From the NCBI RefSeq assembly GCF_037031225.1, contig NZ_JAYEZN010000001.1, positions 868,001 through 932,000 of the forward strand: DNA of 64,000 nucleotides. The letters are read 5' to 3'. Source of the DNA: Halorientalis sp. LT38 (lineage in GTDB: Archaea; Halobacteriota; Halobacteria; Halobacteriales; Haloarculaceae). Made by a program: the position numbers and the translations under genes. This document shows positions 42,395 through 50,268 of the stretch, piece after piece; positions within the stretch are counted from its first letter, which is position 1, and every line of letters begins with the position of its first letter. Under the pieces are notes generated by a model. It was not told the origin of the DNA. It did no database searches and was given only the letters and a program-made list of their open reading frames with translations.

Positions 42395-42874
42395 CTACTC
42401 GTCTGCGTCTGCGTCCGTCGTCGGCACCGTCGCGTCTCCGGGGTCGGACGGCGACTCCTCGTCGACGGGCGTTTCCTCGCCGGCGGTCGACGGCGCGGCC
42501 CGGCCGTCCTTGGGGACGCGGACCTCGAGCGTCCCGTTCCGTCGCAGGGTGGCGTCGGCGTCGTCGGGGTCGACGACGGTGTCAGCGGGCAGCGAGACGC
42601 GGCCGTCGAGCGAGAGGCCGCGGCCGGGGACGAGCATCTCGAAGCCCTCGTAGAAGTCGCGGAAGCGGTCGATCCGGACCACGACGGCGTTGTCGTCGAA
42701 CCGGACCTGGACGTCGCTGCTGGTGGCACCGGGGGCGTCGAACACCGCCAGGTAGGCGTCGTCGGACTCGAGCAGGTCGACCGGGAGCGGCCGGCGCTCC
42801 TGGACGCGACTGGCCGCGCGGCCGACGGTCTCCATCACCGTGGTCCCGATGGAACGGCCGAGTTCCCGAATCAT
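42395..42874 (-). CDS. Hsp20/alpha-crystallin family protein
   Basis: A 159-aa small heat-shock-type protein. An N-terminal helix MIRELGRSIGTTVMETVGRAASRVQERRPLPVDLLES is followed by the alpha-crystallin fold (about residues 38-120: DAYLAVFDAPGATSSDVQVRFDDNAVVVRIDRFRDFYEGFEMLVPGRGLSLDGRVSLPADTVVDPDDADATLRRNGTLEVRVPK) and an acidic tail. The GTLEV segment is the Hsp20 final strand. The ATG overlaps the stop of the upstream zinc-finger gene as ATGA. Confidence 0.85.
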   Translation of the reverse strand: MIRELGRSIGTTVMETVGRAASRVQERRPLPVDLLESDDAYLAVFDAPGATSSDVQVRFDDNAVVVRIDRFRDFYEGFEMLVPGRGLSLDGRVSLPADTVVDPDDADATLRRNGTLEVRVPKDGRAAPSTAGEETPVDEESPSDPGDATVPTTDADADE

Positions 42875-43029
42875 AGTTCGATCTCCTCCAGGTCGTCCGT
42901 CTCGCCGCAGTAGGGGCAGGCGAAATCGGCGACCCCCACCTCGTCGGGCATGTCGTAGGTGTAGTGTAGCTGGAACATGTCGAGTTCGCAGTCCCCGCTC
43001 GTGCACCGGACTTCGAGCGTTTTGGGCAT
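42871..43029 (-). CDS. 52-aa zinc-ribbon protein
   Basis: A short protein MPKTLEVRCTSGDCELDMFQLHYTYDMPDEVGVADFACPYCGETDDLEEIEL. Cys9, Cys14, Cys38 and Cys41 can bind zinc. It precedes the Hsp20 gene with an ATGA overlap, forming a two-gene unit. Related haloarchaeal micro zinc-fingers (DUF7559, from memory) have no known role; linkage suggests a link to protein quality control. The start is set by the conserved MPKTLEV. Confidence 0.8.
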   Translation of the reverse strand: MPKTLEVRCTSGDCELDMFQLHYTYDMPDEVGVADFACPYCGETDDLEEIEL

Positions 43030-43098
43030 ACACGTTCCTAGGGTCGCCCGGCCTATCAATGCCCCGGCTTTTTGCGCCCGTCGCGCCCACGTTCCGGC

Positions 43099-43893
43099 AT
43101 GTCCATCCACGGCGTCGACTTCAGCGGCGCGGCCCAGGCCGGCCACGGCACCTGGATCGCCGAGGCCTCGGTATCGGACGGCGACCTCCGGATCGAGTCC
43201 TGCCGCTCCGCGGCGGACCGCTTCGGCGTCGCCGAGCGCGCGCCCTGTCTCGGCCAACTCGTCGAGTTCCTCCGGGAGACCGAGACGGTCGGCCTCGACT
43301 TCCCGTTCGGCGTCCCGGCGACGATCCACGACCGCGACTCCTGGGAGGGGGCCGTCGAGTGGGTCGCCACGGTCGCGACCGGCGCCGACGGGTTCCAGGA
43401 GACCTGTCGCTCCCGGGCGCGCGAGGCGACCGACGGCGAGCGAGCCGACCTGCGCCGCGAGACGGACGGCCCCGTCGGCGCGCTCTCGCCGTACGGCAGC
43501 CACGTCTGGAAGCAGACCTTCTACGGGATCCGGGACGTGCTCGCCCCGCTCGCGCGCACTGACGCGGTCGCCGTCCGGCCCATGCAGGAAGGCGGCGACG
43601 TGGCGCTCTGTGAGGTCTACCCCGCCGCGACGCTGGCGAGTTGCGACCTGCCCGCCGCCGAGTACAAGTCAGGGAACGAGCGCGCCCGCGAGCGCCGCCG
43701 CGCCATCGTCGAGGGACTGGAGGCGGAGACGCCGCTGGCGTTCGCCGGTCGCGTGCGCGCCGAGTTGATCGAGGACGCCGGCGGCGACGCGCTTGACGCG
43801 ACGGTCGCCGCGCTCGCGGCCTACCGCGCCCGCGAGGCCGACTTCGAGCCGGATCGGCCCTGGAACCCGGTCGAGGGCTACATCTACGTCTAG
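43099..43893 (+). CDS. DUF429 (RNase H-fold) protein
   Basis: A 264-aa soluble protein of the DUF429 family. It begins SIHGVDFSGAAQAGHGTWIAEA (Asp of the RNase H-like fold), continues with VGLDFPFGVP, GALSPYGSHVWKQTFYGIRDVL, ALCEVYPAATLASCDLP (Glu), YKSGNERARERRRAI and ends DALDATVAALAAYRAREADFEP, where the final Asp completes a putative metal site. Activity has not been shown for the family. Its stop shares CTAG with the convergent membrane gene. Confidence 0.87.
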   Translation: MSIHGVDFSGAAQAGHGTWIAEASVSDGDLRIESCRSAADRFGVAERAPCLGQLVEFLRETETVGLDFPFGVPATIHDRDSWEGAVEWVATVATGADGFQETCRSRAREATDGERADLRRETDGPVGALSPYGSHVWKQTFYGIRDVLAPLARTDAVAVRPMQEGGDVALCEVYPAATLASCDLPAAEYKSGNERARERRRAIVEGLEAETPLAFAGRVRAELIEDAGGDALDATVAALAAYRAREADFEPDRPWNPVEGYIYV

Positions 43894-44717
43894 CCCTCCC
43901 GCGCGACGAACAGGAAGAGCACGGCGAACAGCCCCGTGATAACCCCGGCCCACCAGCCGACCGGGCCGCCCAGTTGCGTCACAGCGGCGGCGCCAGTCCC
44001 GAACAGCAGAACGGACAGGGCCACGGCGACCGCCCGGACCGCAGGGTTCGGGTCTCGCCCCGGTTCGTCCTCGGCCGTCGCGACGGTCTCGTCGAGCGCG
44101 GCCGTCACCTCCGCCGCCGCGCTCGCCGGAACCAGGAGCCACGAGGGGACCGTCCCGAAGCTCCCGGGCCCGGACGCCGAGAGGGAGACGAGGACGAGCG
44201 GGCCGATCCGGCGCGTTCCGTAGTCGGTGACGCGCGAGAGGTCCCACTCGCGAGACCGGTTCTCGCCGGTCCCCGATTCGGGATCGATCTCGCCCCGCGT
44301 CGAGCAGACCACGCCCGCGACCCCCGCCGCGACTCCGGCGACGAACACACCGGCGGCGAGTAGGGGTTCGACCAGCAGGGCTCCACCGAGGACGAGCGCG
44401 CCGGTGACGGCACAGGCGACCTGTTCCCGGGGCGATATCACCCGCTCCTGGCCGGTGAACGTCGTCGGGCGCTGCGACCGGTCGCGGAGCATCGGCAGGA
44501 GGTAGAGCAGCGAGAAGGGACCGCCGACCAGCGCGAGGAGGACGACGAAGAGCCGGAGTTCGGTCCCGCCGGCGACGAGGAACGTGACGAACGCGACCGC
44601 GAGCGTGGCGAGCAACCCCACGTAGACCCCGAACAGGGCAGCCATTCCGGCCCGGACGAGCCAGCGGAGCCACGGCTCGGTACCGTAGTCGTACCGCCAG
44701 GAGACCGCAGCGGACAT
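43890..44717 (-). CDS. Multi-helix membrane protein
   Basis: A 275-aa membrane protein: paired helices at about residues 20-42 and 52-75, two around 98-140 (VACAVTGALVLGGALLVEPLLAAGVFVAGVAAGVAGVVC), a soluble loop with DLSRVTDYGTRRIGPLVLVSLSASGPGSFGTVPSWLLVPASAAAEV, and two at the C-terminus (AVAVALSVLLFGTGAAAVTQL, WWAGVITGLFAVLFLFVAREG). Conserved in composition but no family recognised. ATG 44717 is chosen; the longest frame runs into the divergent promoter. Stop shared via CTAG. Confidence 0.7.
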   Translation of the reverse strand: MSAAVSWRYDYGTEPWLRWLVRAGMAALFGVYVGLLATLAVAFVTFLVAGGTELRLFVVLLALVGGPFSLLYLLPMLRDRSQRPTTFTGQERVISPREQVACAVTGALVLGGALLVEPLLAAGVFVAGVAAGVAGVVCSTRGEIDPESGTGENRSREWDLSRVTDYGTRRIGPLVLVSLSASGPGSFGTVPSWLLVPASAAAEVTAALDETVATAEDEPGRDPNPAVRAVAVALSVLLFGTGAAAVTQLGGPVGWWAGVITGLFAVLFLFVAREG

Positions 44718-44796
44718 GCAAGGGGGGTTCGCGGGCCCGTTCCAAGAGTATGGCGAGTCAGTCATCGTTATACGCGTCGACCGGCAACGAACGCGT

Positions 44797-46518
44797 ATGA
44801 CCGATCCGGCCACCATCGACGTCACCATCGTCGACGGGTACGTCGACGAGCCGGCTCACTTCGGCGTTCCCCCCTACATCTCGACCTACCCCCGCTACAC
44901 CGCCGGGGCGCTGGTGGACGCCGGCGTTCCGGAAGAGCGGATCACCTACCACACCATCGACGCGCTGCGGGACGAGCAATCGCGCTGGCGGGACGTCGAG
45001 GACGCGGACCTGCTCGTCTACGTCGGCGGGATGACCGTCCCCGGAAAGTACGTCGGGGGGACGCCCGCCGAACCCGACGAGGTCCGCCGCATCGCCTGGA
45101 CCGCCGAGGGCGTCTCCGTGATGGGCGGCCCCGTCCGTTTCGGCGTCGGCGAGCAGAACGAAGGCGCCTCGGAGACGGCGCGCGACGACCTCGACTTCGA
45201 CTTCCTCGCGATGGCCGACGTGGAGACGGCGGCCTACGACCTCGTCCGCAACGGACTGGAGGGGTTCGAGGACCGCTACCGCGGCGTCCCCGAGGAGACC
45301 CGCTGGGCCAAACAGGGCGCGTTCGTCGTCGAGCAACACCCGAACCACCCCGACTACATCCTCGCGGAACTGGAGACCTCGCGGGGCTGTCCCTATCGGT
45401 GCTCGTTCTGCACGGAACCGATGTACGGCGACCCGGACTTCCGGCCGCCGGAGAGCGTCGTCGACGAGGTGGCCGCGCTGGCCGACCACGGCGTGAGCGA
45501 CTTCCGCCTCGGCCGTCAGGCCGACATCCTCGCCTACGGCGGGGACGGCGAGAAACCCAATCCGGACGCCCTCCGGTCGCTGTACGCCGGGATCCGGGAG
45601 GTCGCGCCCGATCTGGACACCCTGCACCTGGACAACATGAACCCCATCACGGTCGTGAAGTGGCAGGAGTTGGCCAGGGAGGGCATCCGGGTCATCGCAG
45701 AACACAACACGCCCGGCGACACGGCCGCGTTCGGCCTGGAGTCGGCGGATCCCCTGGTGCAAGAGGAGAACAACCTCAACGTCTCCGCCGACGAGTGTTT
45801 CGAGGCCGTGAAGATCGTCAACGAGGAGGCGGGCTTCCGGCCGGGGGGCGACCGGGAGACGGCTCCGAACTTCGGCGACGACGCGGCGCGGCGACTGCCC
45901 AAACTCCTGCCGGGGATCAACCTCGTCCACGGACTCAAGGGCGAACGGTCCGAGACCTTCGAGCACAACAGGCGGTTCCTGCAGCGGGTGTACGACGAGG
46001 GGCTGATGCTCCGGCGGGTCAACATCCGGCAGGTGATGGCCTTCGAGGGGACAGACATGGCCGACACCGGGGCCGAGATCGCCAACGACCACAAGAAACA
46101 GTTCAAGAAATACAAGCAGGAGGTCCGGGAGACGATCGACAACCCGATGCTCGAGCGGGTGGCGCCGCCGGGCACGGTGTTACCGGACGTCCACCTGGAG
46201 TACCACCAGGACGGGACGACCTTCGGCCGGCAACTGGGGACGTACCCGCTGCTCGTGGGGATTCCGGGCGAACGCGAACTCGGGCGGACGATCGACGTGG
46301 CGATCACCGGCCACGGCTACCGGTCGGTCTCGGGGGTTCCCTACCCTCTGGACCTCAACGCGGCGTCGCTGGACGAACTGACCGCGATCCCCGGCATCGG
46401 TCAGGGGACCGCCGGCGACATCGTGGTCGATCGACCCCACGACTCCGTCGGCGAAGTCGCCGCCGAGATCGACCTCGACCGGTTCGCGACGGTCGAGACG
46501 CCGGAAGGCGCCGACTAG
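44797..46518 (+). CDS. Radical SAM protein with C-terminal HhH domain
   Basis: A 573-aa radical SAM enzyme. Residues 1-170 resemble a cobalamin-binding-type Rossmann domain (VTIVDGYVDEPAHFGVPPYISTYPRYTAGAL). The [4Fe-4S] motif is CPYRCSFC, in LETSRGCPYRCSFCTEP at about residue 200; downstream come the radical SAM TIM-barrel and an OB/TRAM-like piece. The end LDLNAASLDELTAIPGIGQGTAGDIV is a helix-hairpin-helix, suggesting nucleic acid binding. Related archaeal proteins are uncharacterised. ATG 44797 follows a TATA-like GTTATACG. Confidence 0.87.
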   Translation: MTDPATIDVTIVDGYVDEPAHFGVPPYISTYPRYTAGALVDAGVPEERITYHTIDALRDEQSRWRDVEDADLLVYVGGMTVPGKYVGGTPAEPDEVRRIAWTAEGVSVMGGPVRFGVGEQNEGASETARDDLDFDFLAMADVETAAYDLVRNGLEGFEDRYRGVPEETRWAKQGAFVVEQHPNHPDYILAELETSRGCPYRCSFCTEPMYGDPDFRPPESVVDEVAALADHGVSDFRLGRQADILAYGGDGEKPNPDALRSLYAGIREVAPDLDTLHLDNMNPITVVKWQELAREGIRVIAEHNTPGDTAAFGLESADPLVQEENNLNVSADECFEAVKIVNEEAGFRPGGDRETAPNFGDDAARRLPKLLPGINLVHGLKGERSETFEHNRRFLQRVYDEGLMLRRVNIRQVMAFEGTDMADTGAEIANDHKKQFKKYKQEVRETIDNPMLERVAPPGTVLPDVHLEYHQDGTTFGRQLGTYPLLVGIPGERELGRTIDVAITGHGYRSVSGVPYPLDLNAASLDELTAIPGIGQGTAGDIVVDRPHDSVGEVAAEIDLDRFATVETPEGAD

Positions 46519-46536
46519 CGGCCCTCCCTGCGCTGT

Positions 46537-47367
46537 TCAGTCGGCCTCGTTTCCGTCACCGTCGTCATCCAGCCGTTCGACGAGTGCGCCGGCGAGCGTG
46601 CCGGTCCCGCCGAACAGCAGGGGGTAGCCGAGACACATCCGCACCAGCGTTCGCCGGAAGTCCGGCAACTGGACGGTCAGCGCGACCGAGTCGACGGCCG
46701 GGGTCAGCGAGAACAGTCTCACGACGAGATCCGCGACGAACAGGTTGAACAGCCACGTCGTCCCGAGGACGACGACGAGCGTCACGGTCCCGTAGCCGAC
46801 GACGAGCGCGAGGGACGTGCGCACCAGTGCCCGCAGATCCGAGACGTCGCCGCCGATCCTGAAGCCGTACCAGCACAGCAGTAGCGGCGGGAGAAGGAGG
46901 CCCAGCTCCGAGAACGGGACGGTGAGCGCCGCGGGCGTGATCGGGGCGATGCCCGTCTCGGTCACCGTGGGAGAGAGGGGCAAGACGCCGAAGAAGCCGA
47001 TCGACGGCGAGGCGGTGCTCGCCAGCACGAGCTCCACTTCGGCGGCGTGCAGGGTCACGAAGACGAAGACGGCGAAGAAGCCGACCAGGAAGACCCCCAC
47101 GAGCAGGAGGAGCGCGAGCGCGACGAGCAGCCCCCCGAGGCCGGCGGCGGCGCCGACCGGCGACACTCCGAAGAACGGGTCCCCGAGACCGAGGGCCGAT
47201 CCGGCCGCGGCGAGCAGTCGGACGACGAACCCGACGAACAGGACGAGATAGACTACAGCCAGCCCGACGAACGCGCTGGTGCCGATCGTCCTCGCGTGGC
47301 CGAGGTGTCGCCACAGACCGACGTCCGTACCGCCGTCCTCGGTCGTCCGGCCTGGGCGCAGCGCCAT
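46537..47367 (-). CDS. Multi-helix membrane protein
   Basis: A 276-aa membrane protein with about seven hydrophobic spans (for example FVGLAVVYLVLFVGFVVRLLAAAG, GLLVALALLLLVGVFLVGFFAVFVFVTL, LALVVGYGTVTLVVVLGTTWLFNLFVADLVVRLFSL) and an acidic C-terminus DDDGDGNEAD. MALRPGRTTEDGG is preferred as start; the eleven codons before it lack support. No transport signature is seen. It lies between the radical SAM gene and a zinc-finger gene, with no clear operon partner. Confidence 0.68.
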   Translation of the reverse strand: MALRPGRTTEDGGTDVGLWRHLGHARTIGTSAFVGLAVVYLVLFVGFVVRLLAAAGSALGLGDPFFGVSPVGAAAGLGGLLVALALLLLVGVFLVGFFAVFVFVTLHAAEVELVLASTASPSIGFFGVLPLSPTVTETGIAPITPAALTVPFSELGLLLPPLLLCWYGFRIGGDVSDLRALVRTSLALVVGYGTVTLVVVLGTTWLFNLFVADLVVRLFSLTPAVDSVALTVQLPDFRRTLVRMCLGYPLLFGGTGTLAGALVERLDDDGDGNEAD

Positions 47368-47440
47368 GTCGTACCTGCCAGCGAATCGAAACGGGCCCAC
47401 TTAACCGTACTGCCCACCGCAACGGCGCCGGTCCGAGGTT

Positions 47441-47626
47441 TCAGGCCGTCTCGAACTGTTCGAGGATCTCCAGGTCCCGCTCGGTCCGCATGAACTCCGC
47501 CGTCCGGCGCTGGTCGCCGCAGTCGGGACAGGAGAAGGCCGCGTCGGTCGCGGGCAGGTCGGTCGGTGCCGCTTCCCAGTCCTTCTCGCAGGCCGGACAG
47601 CGCAACTGGACGAACGCTTCGTTCAT
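47441..47626 (-). CDS. 61-aa zinc-finger protein
   Basis: MNEAFVQLRCPACEKDWEAAPTDLPATDAAFSCPDCGDQRRTAEFMRTERDLEILEQFETA has CPAC and CPDC (residues 10-13 and 33-36), a single C4 zinc site, followed by a basic-acidic helix. Similar one-finger proteins (DUF7836, from memory) are frequent in haloarchaea. It stands alone, with the divergent aglD-like gene 143 bases away. Function unknown; nucleic acid or protein contacts are both possible. Confidence 0.8.
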   Translation of the reverse strand: MNEAFVQLRCPACEKDWEAAPTDLPATDAAFSCPDCGDQRRTAEFMRTERDLEILEQFETA

Positions 47627-47769
47627 GGACGTGAGTGCGCCACGGAAACGGGAAAACCTGACGGCGGGTCGTCGGCGAGGCGGTGCCGCGCTCCGGGCGG
47701 GCGGACGCGGACCGGGCGGGCTCGCGGGCTAACAGAAGGTACTTTTGCGCGCTCGTGGAACGACCGGCA

Positions 47770-49620
47770 ATGAGTCAGGACCGGGAGGTGAGCGTCGTCC
47801 TCCCAGCCTACAACGAGGCGGCCACGATCGAGGAGACCGTGAGCGTCACGCTGGAGACGCTCGCCTCGTTCCTGCCGGCCGGCGCCTTCGAGGTGATCGT
47901 CGCAGAGGACGGCTGCGAGGATCGAACGCCCGAGATCGCCGACCGGCTGGCCGCCGAAGACGACCGCGTCCGCCACGTCCACAGCGAGGAGCGACTGGGC
48001 CGTGGGAAGGCGCTCGAACGCGCCTTCCGCGAGAGTTCGGGCGAGACGCTTGTCTACTTCGACACCGACCTCGCGACGGACATGCGCCACCTCGAGGAAC
48101 TCGTCGAGCGGGTGCGGTCCGGGGAGTACGACGTCGCGACCGGCTCGCGGTGGGTCGCCGGGGCCGATGCCGACCGACCGGCCAAACGGGGGATCCCCTC
48201 GCGCGGGTACAACGGGCTCGTCCGGCTGTTTCTCCGGTCGGACCTGCTGGATCACCAGTGCGGATTCAAGGCCTTCGACCGGGACGCCCTCCTCTCGCTC
48301 CTCGACGACGTGGAGGACGAGCACTGGTTCTGGGACACGGAAGTCCTGGTCCGCGCCCAGCGCGCGGGCTACCGCGTCGCGGAGTTCCCCGTCGAGTGGA
48401 CGCCCAAGGGCGACTCGAAGGTCGACCTCGTGCGGGACGTCTTCGGCATGGGGAGTCAGATCGTGCGGACCTGGTGGCAACTGACCGTGAGCCCTCGACT
48501 CACGCGCCGCGTGAGCATGACTGCCGGTTCGATCCTCGTCCTCCTCGCGCTGGGGCTCATGCTGCTGTACCTCGAACCCCGTGCGGTCCTCGAGGCCATC
48601 GCCGGGGCCGACCCGGCGCTGGTCGGGGCCTCGGCGGTGGTGTACCTCCTCTCCTGGCCGCTGCGGGGGCTGCGCTACCGCGACATCCTCAGACGCCTGG
48701 ACTACGAGGGCGAGACGTGGTTCCTGACCGGCGCGATATTCATCAGTCAGACCGGAAACCTGGTCTTCCCAGCGCGGGCGGGTGACGCGGTGCGGGCCTA
48801 CGTCGTGAAGGCGCGGCGGTCGATCCCCTACCCGACGGGATTCGCGTCGCTGGCCGTCGAGCGGGTGTTCGACCTGCTGGCGATCACGGTGTTGGGCGGG
48901 AGCGTCCTCGTCGGCCTGGTCGCGACGGGCGGGACCGAGGAGGTCGTCGCGGCCATCGCCGCCGACGTGGGGACGGTCACCATCGGCGGGGAGACGCTGA
49001 ACCCCGCCGCGGCGGCCGGGACGGCGATGCGCGTCGCCGCGGGCGTCGGGCTTGCCGCCATCCTGGCCGTCGCGGTCATCGTCGTGAACGCCCGCCGCGA
49101 TTCGAACCTCGTCAGGCAGGTGGTAGGCGCGCTCAGCAGCGACTCCTACGCCGAGTACGTCGCGGGCGTGATCGAGCGCTTCGTCGGCGACGTCGAGCGG
49201 GTCGTCAGCGACCGCGGGGCCTTCCTCCGGGTCGGGGTCGGCAGCCTGGTCATCTGGACGCTCGACGTGGTGACGGCGCTGATCGTGTTCGCGGCCTTCG
49301 GCATCGGCGTGACCCCGTATCTGGTCGCCGTCGCCTTCTTCGCCGTCAGCGTCGGCAACCTCGCGAAGGTGTTGCCCCTGTCGCCGGGCGGCATCGGCCT
49401 CTACGAGGGCGCGTTCACGATCATCGTCGTCGGGCTGACGGCCGACCCCGAGCTGACAGTGCTGACGGTGCTGGGGATCTCGATCGTCGATCACGCGGTG
49501 AAGAACCTGGTGACGGTCGCGGGCGGCCTCGTCTCGATGGCCTGGCTCAACGTCTCGCTCACGACGGCCGTCAGCGAGAGCAGCGACACCGAGGACGTCG
49601 AGGGCGCCACGGAGGGCTAG
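47770..49620 (+). CDS. aglD: AglD-like glycosyltransferase with flippase-like membrane domain
   Basis: A 616-aa two-domain protein. Residues 1-235 are a GT2 dolichyl-phosphate sugar synthase (SVVLPAYNEAATIEETV, VIVAEDGCEDRTPEIAD, YFDTDLATDM with the metal-binding Asp residues, CGFKAFDRDAL, WFWDTEVLVRAQ). The rest is an integral-membrane domain of the UPF0104/lysylphosphatidylglycerol-flippase type (LSWPLRGLRYRDILRRL, GNLVFPARAGDAVRAYVVK, VLPLSPGGIGLYEGAFT). This fusion matches Haloferax AglD, which handles the terminal sugar of the S-layer N-glycan. Its stop shares CTAG with the next gene. Confidence 0.82.
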   Translation: MSQDREVSVVLPAYNEAATIEETVSVTLETLASFLPAGAFEVIVAEDGCEDRTPEIADRLAAEDDRVRHVHSEERLGRGKALERAFRESSGETLVYFDTDLATDMRHLEELVERVRSGEYDVATGSRWVAGADADRPAKRGIPSRGYNGLVRLFLRSDLLDHQCGFKAFDRDALLSLLDDVEDEHWFWDTEVLVRAQRAGYRVAEFPVEWTPKGDSKVDLVRDVFGMGSQIVRTWWQLTVSPRLTRRVSMTAGSILVLLALGLMLLYLEPRAVLEAIAGADPALVGASAVVYLLSWPLRGLRYRDILRRLDYEGETWFLTGAIFISQTGNLVFPARAGDAVRAYVVKARRSIPYPTGFASLAVERVFDLLAITVLGGSVLVGLVATGGTEEVVAAIAADVGTVTIGGETLNPAAAAGTAMRVAAGVGLAAILAVAVIVVNARRDSNLVRQVVGALSSDSYAEYVAGVIERFVGDVERVVSDRGAFLRVGVGSLVIWTLDVVTALIVFAAFGIGVTPYLVAVAFFAVSVGNLAKVLPLSPGGIGLYEGAFTIIVVGLTADPELTVLTVLGISIVDHAVKNLVTVAGGLVSMAWLNVSLTTAVSESSDTEDVEGATEG

Positions 49621-50123
49621 TAGCGGTCGGTCAGGAAGGGACCAGCCGCCCCGGCGACGGCGTGGACCAGCGCCGACTCGCGGTCGATCGCGTGCCCGGT
49701 GAGAATCCCGGCCGCACCTTCCCGTTTCGCGACGCCCGTGGTGTCCAGCAGGTCGTCCATCACCGGCCCGAGCTCCTCGCCCGCGGCCACGCGCTCGGCC
49801 ACGTCGTCGGGGAGTCGGAGGCTCGGTCCCGCCCCGACGCCCCACCGATCGCCGTCGGTGACGGCCGCCCACATGATGAGGAAGTGTCCAGCGGCGGCGT
49901 CGACTGGGGCGACGCCGCCCTCGATACCGACGCCGAGGTCGGCGTCGGTCTGCGTCAGGGCCGCCCCGGCACGGTTCCGCGCGCCGGTGATCGTCTCTTC
50001 GCGTCCGCGGGGCTGCTCGGGGACGCCCGAGTCGACGCCGATCGGTTCGACCACCGTGTCGGGAAACGCTCGTCTCGTCGCCGTGACCTTCACCGGATTC
50101 TCGCTGCCGACTGCGACGCGCAT
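49617..50123 (-). CDS. Non-canonical purine NTP phosphatase (YjjX/ITPase type)
   Basis: The 168-aa enzyme resembles YjjX inosine/xanthosine triphosphatase, which removes damaged purine nucleotides. It begins RVAVGSENPVKVTATRRAFPDTVVEPIGVDSGVPEQPRGREETITGARNRAGAAL, the family start with the GSxNPVK substrate loop, and has GVGIEGGV, the phosphate/metal-binding acidic loop, then RESALVHAVAGAAGPFLTDRY. Fits family length (about 170). Convergent with the aglD-like gene. Confidence 0.9.
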   Translation of the reverse strand: MRVAVGSENPVKVTATRRAFPDTVVEPIGVDSGVPEQPRGREETITGARNRAGAALTQTDADLGVGIEGGVAPVDAAAGHFLIMWAAVTDGDRWGVGAGPSLRLPDDVAERVAAGEELGPVMDDLLDTTGVAKREGAAGILTGHAIDRESALVHAVAGAAGPFLTDRY

Positions 50124-50268
50124 AGTCGTCGGTTGGTGGCCCGGGGTTTGGGCGTTGCGTCCGCGGCCGATGGGCCGGCCGCCCTTCCTCTCCGCTCGAA
50201 AAATGTGAATTTATGTGGGGGAGCGTCCAAGACTGTCGTATGTGGGGAGCTCGATGGGGTGAACGACG

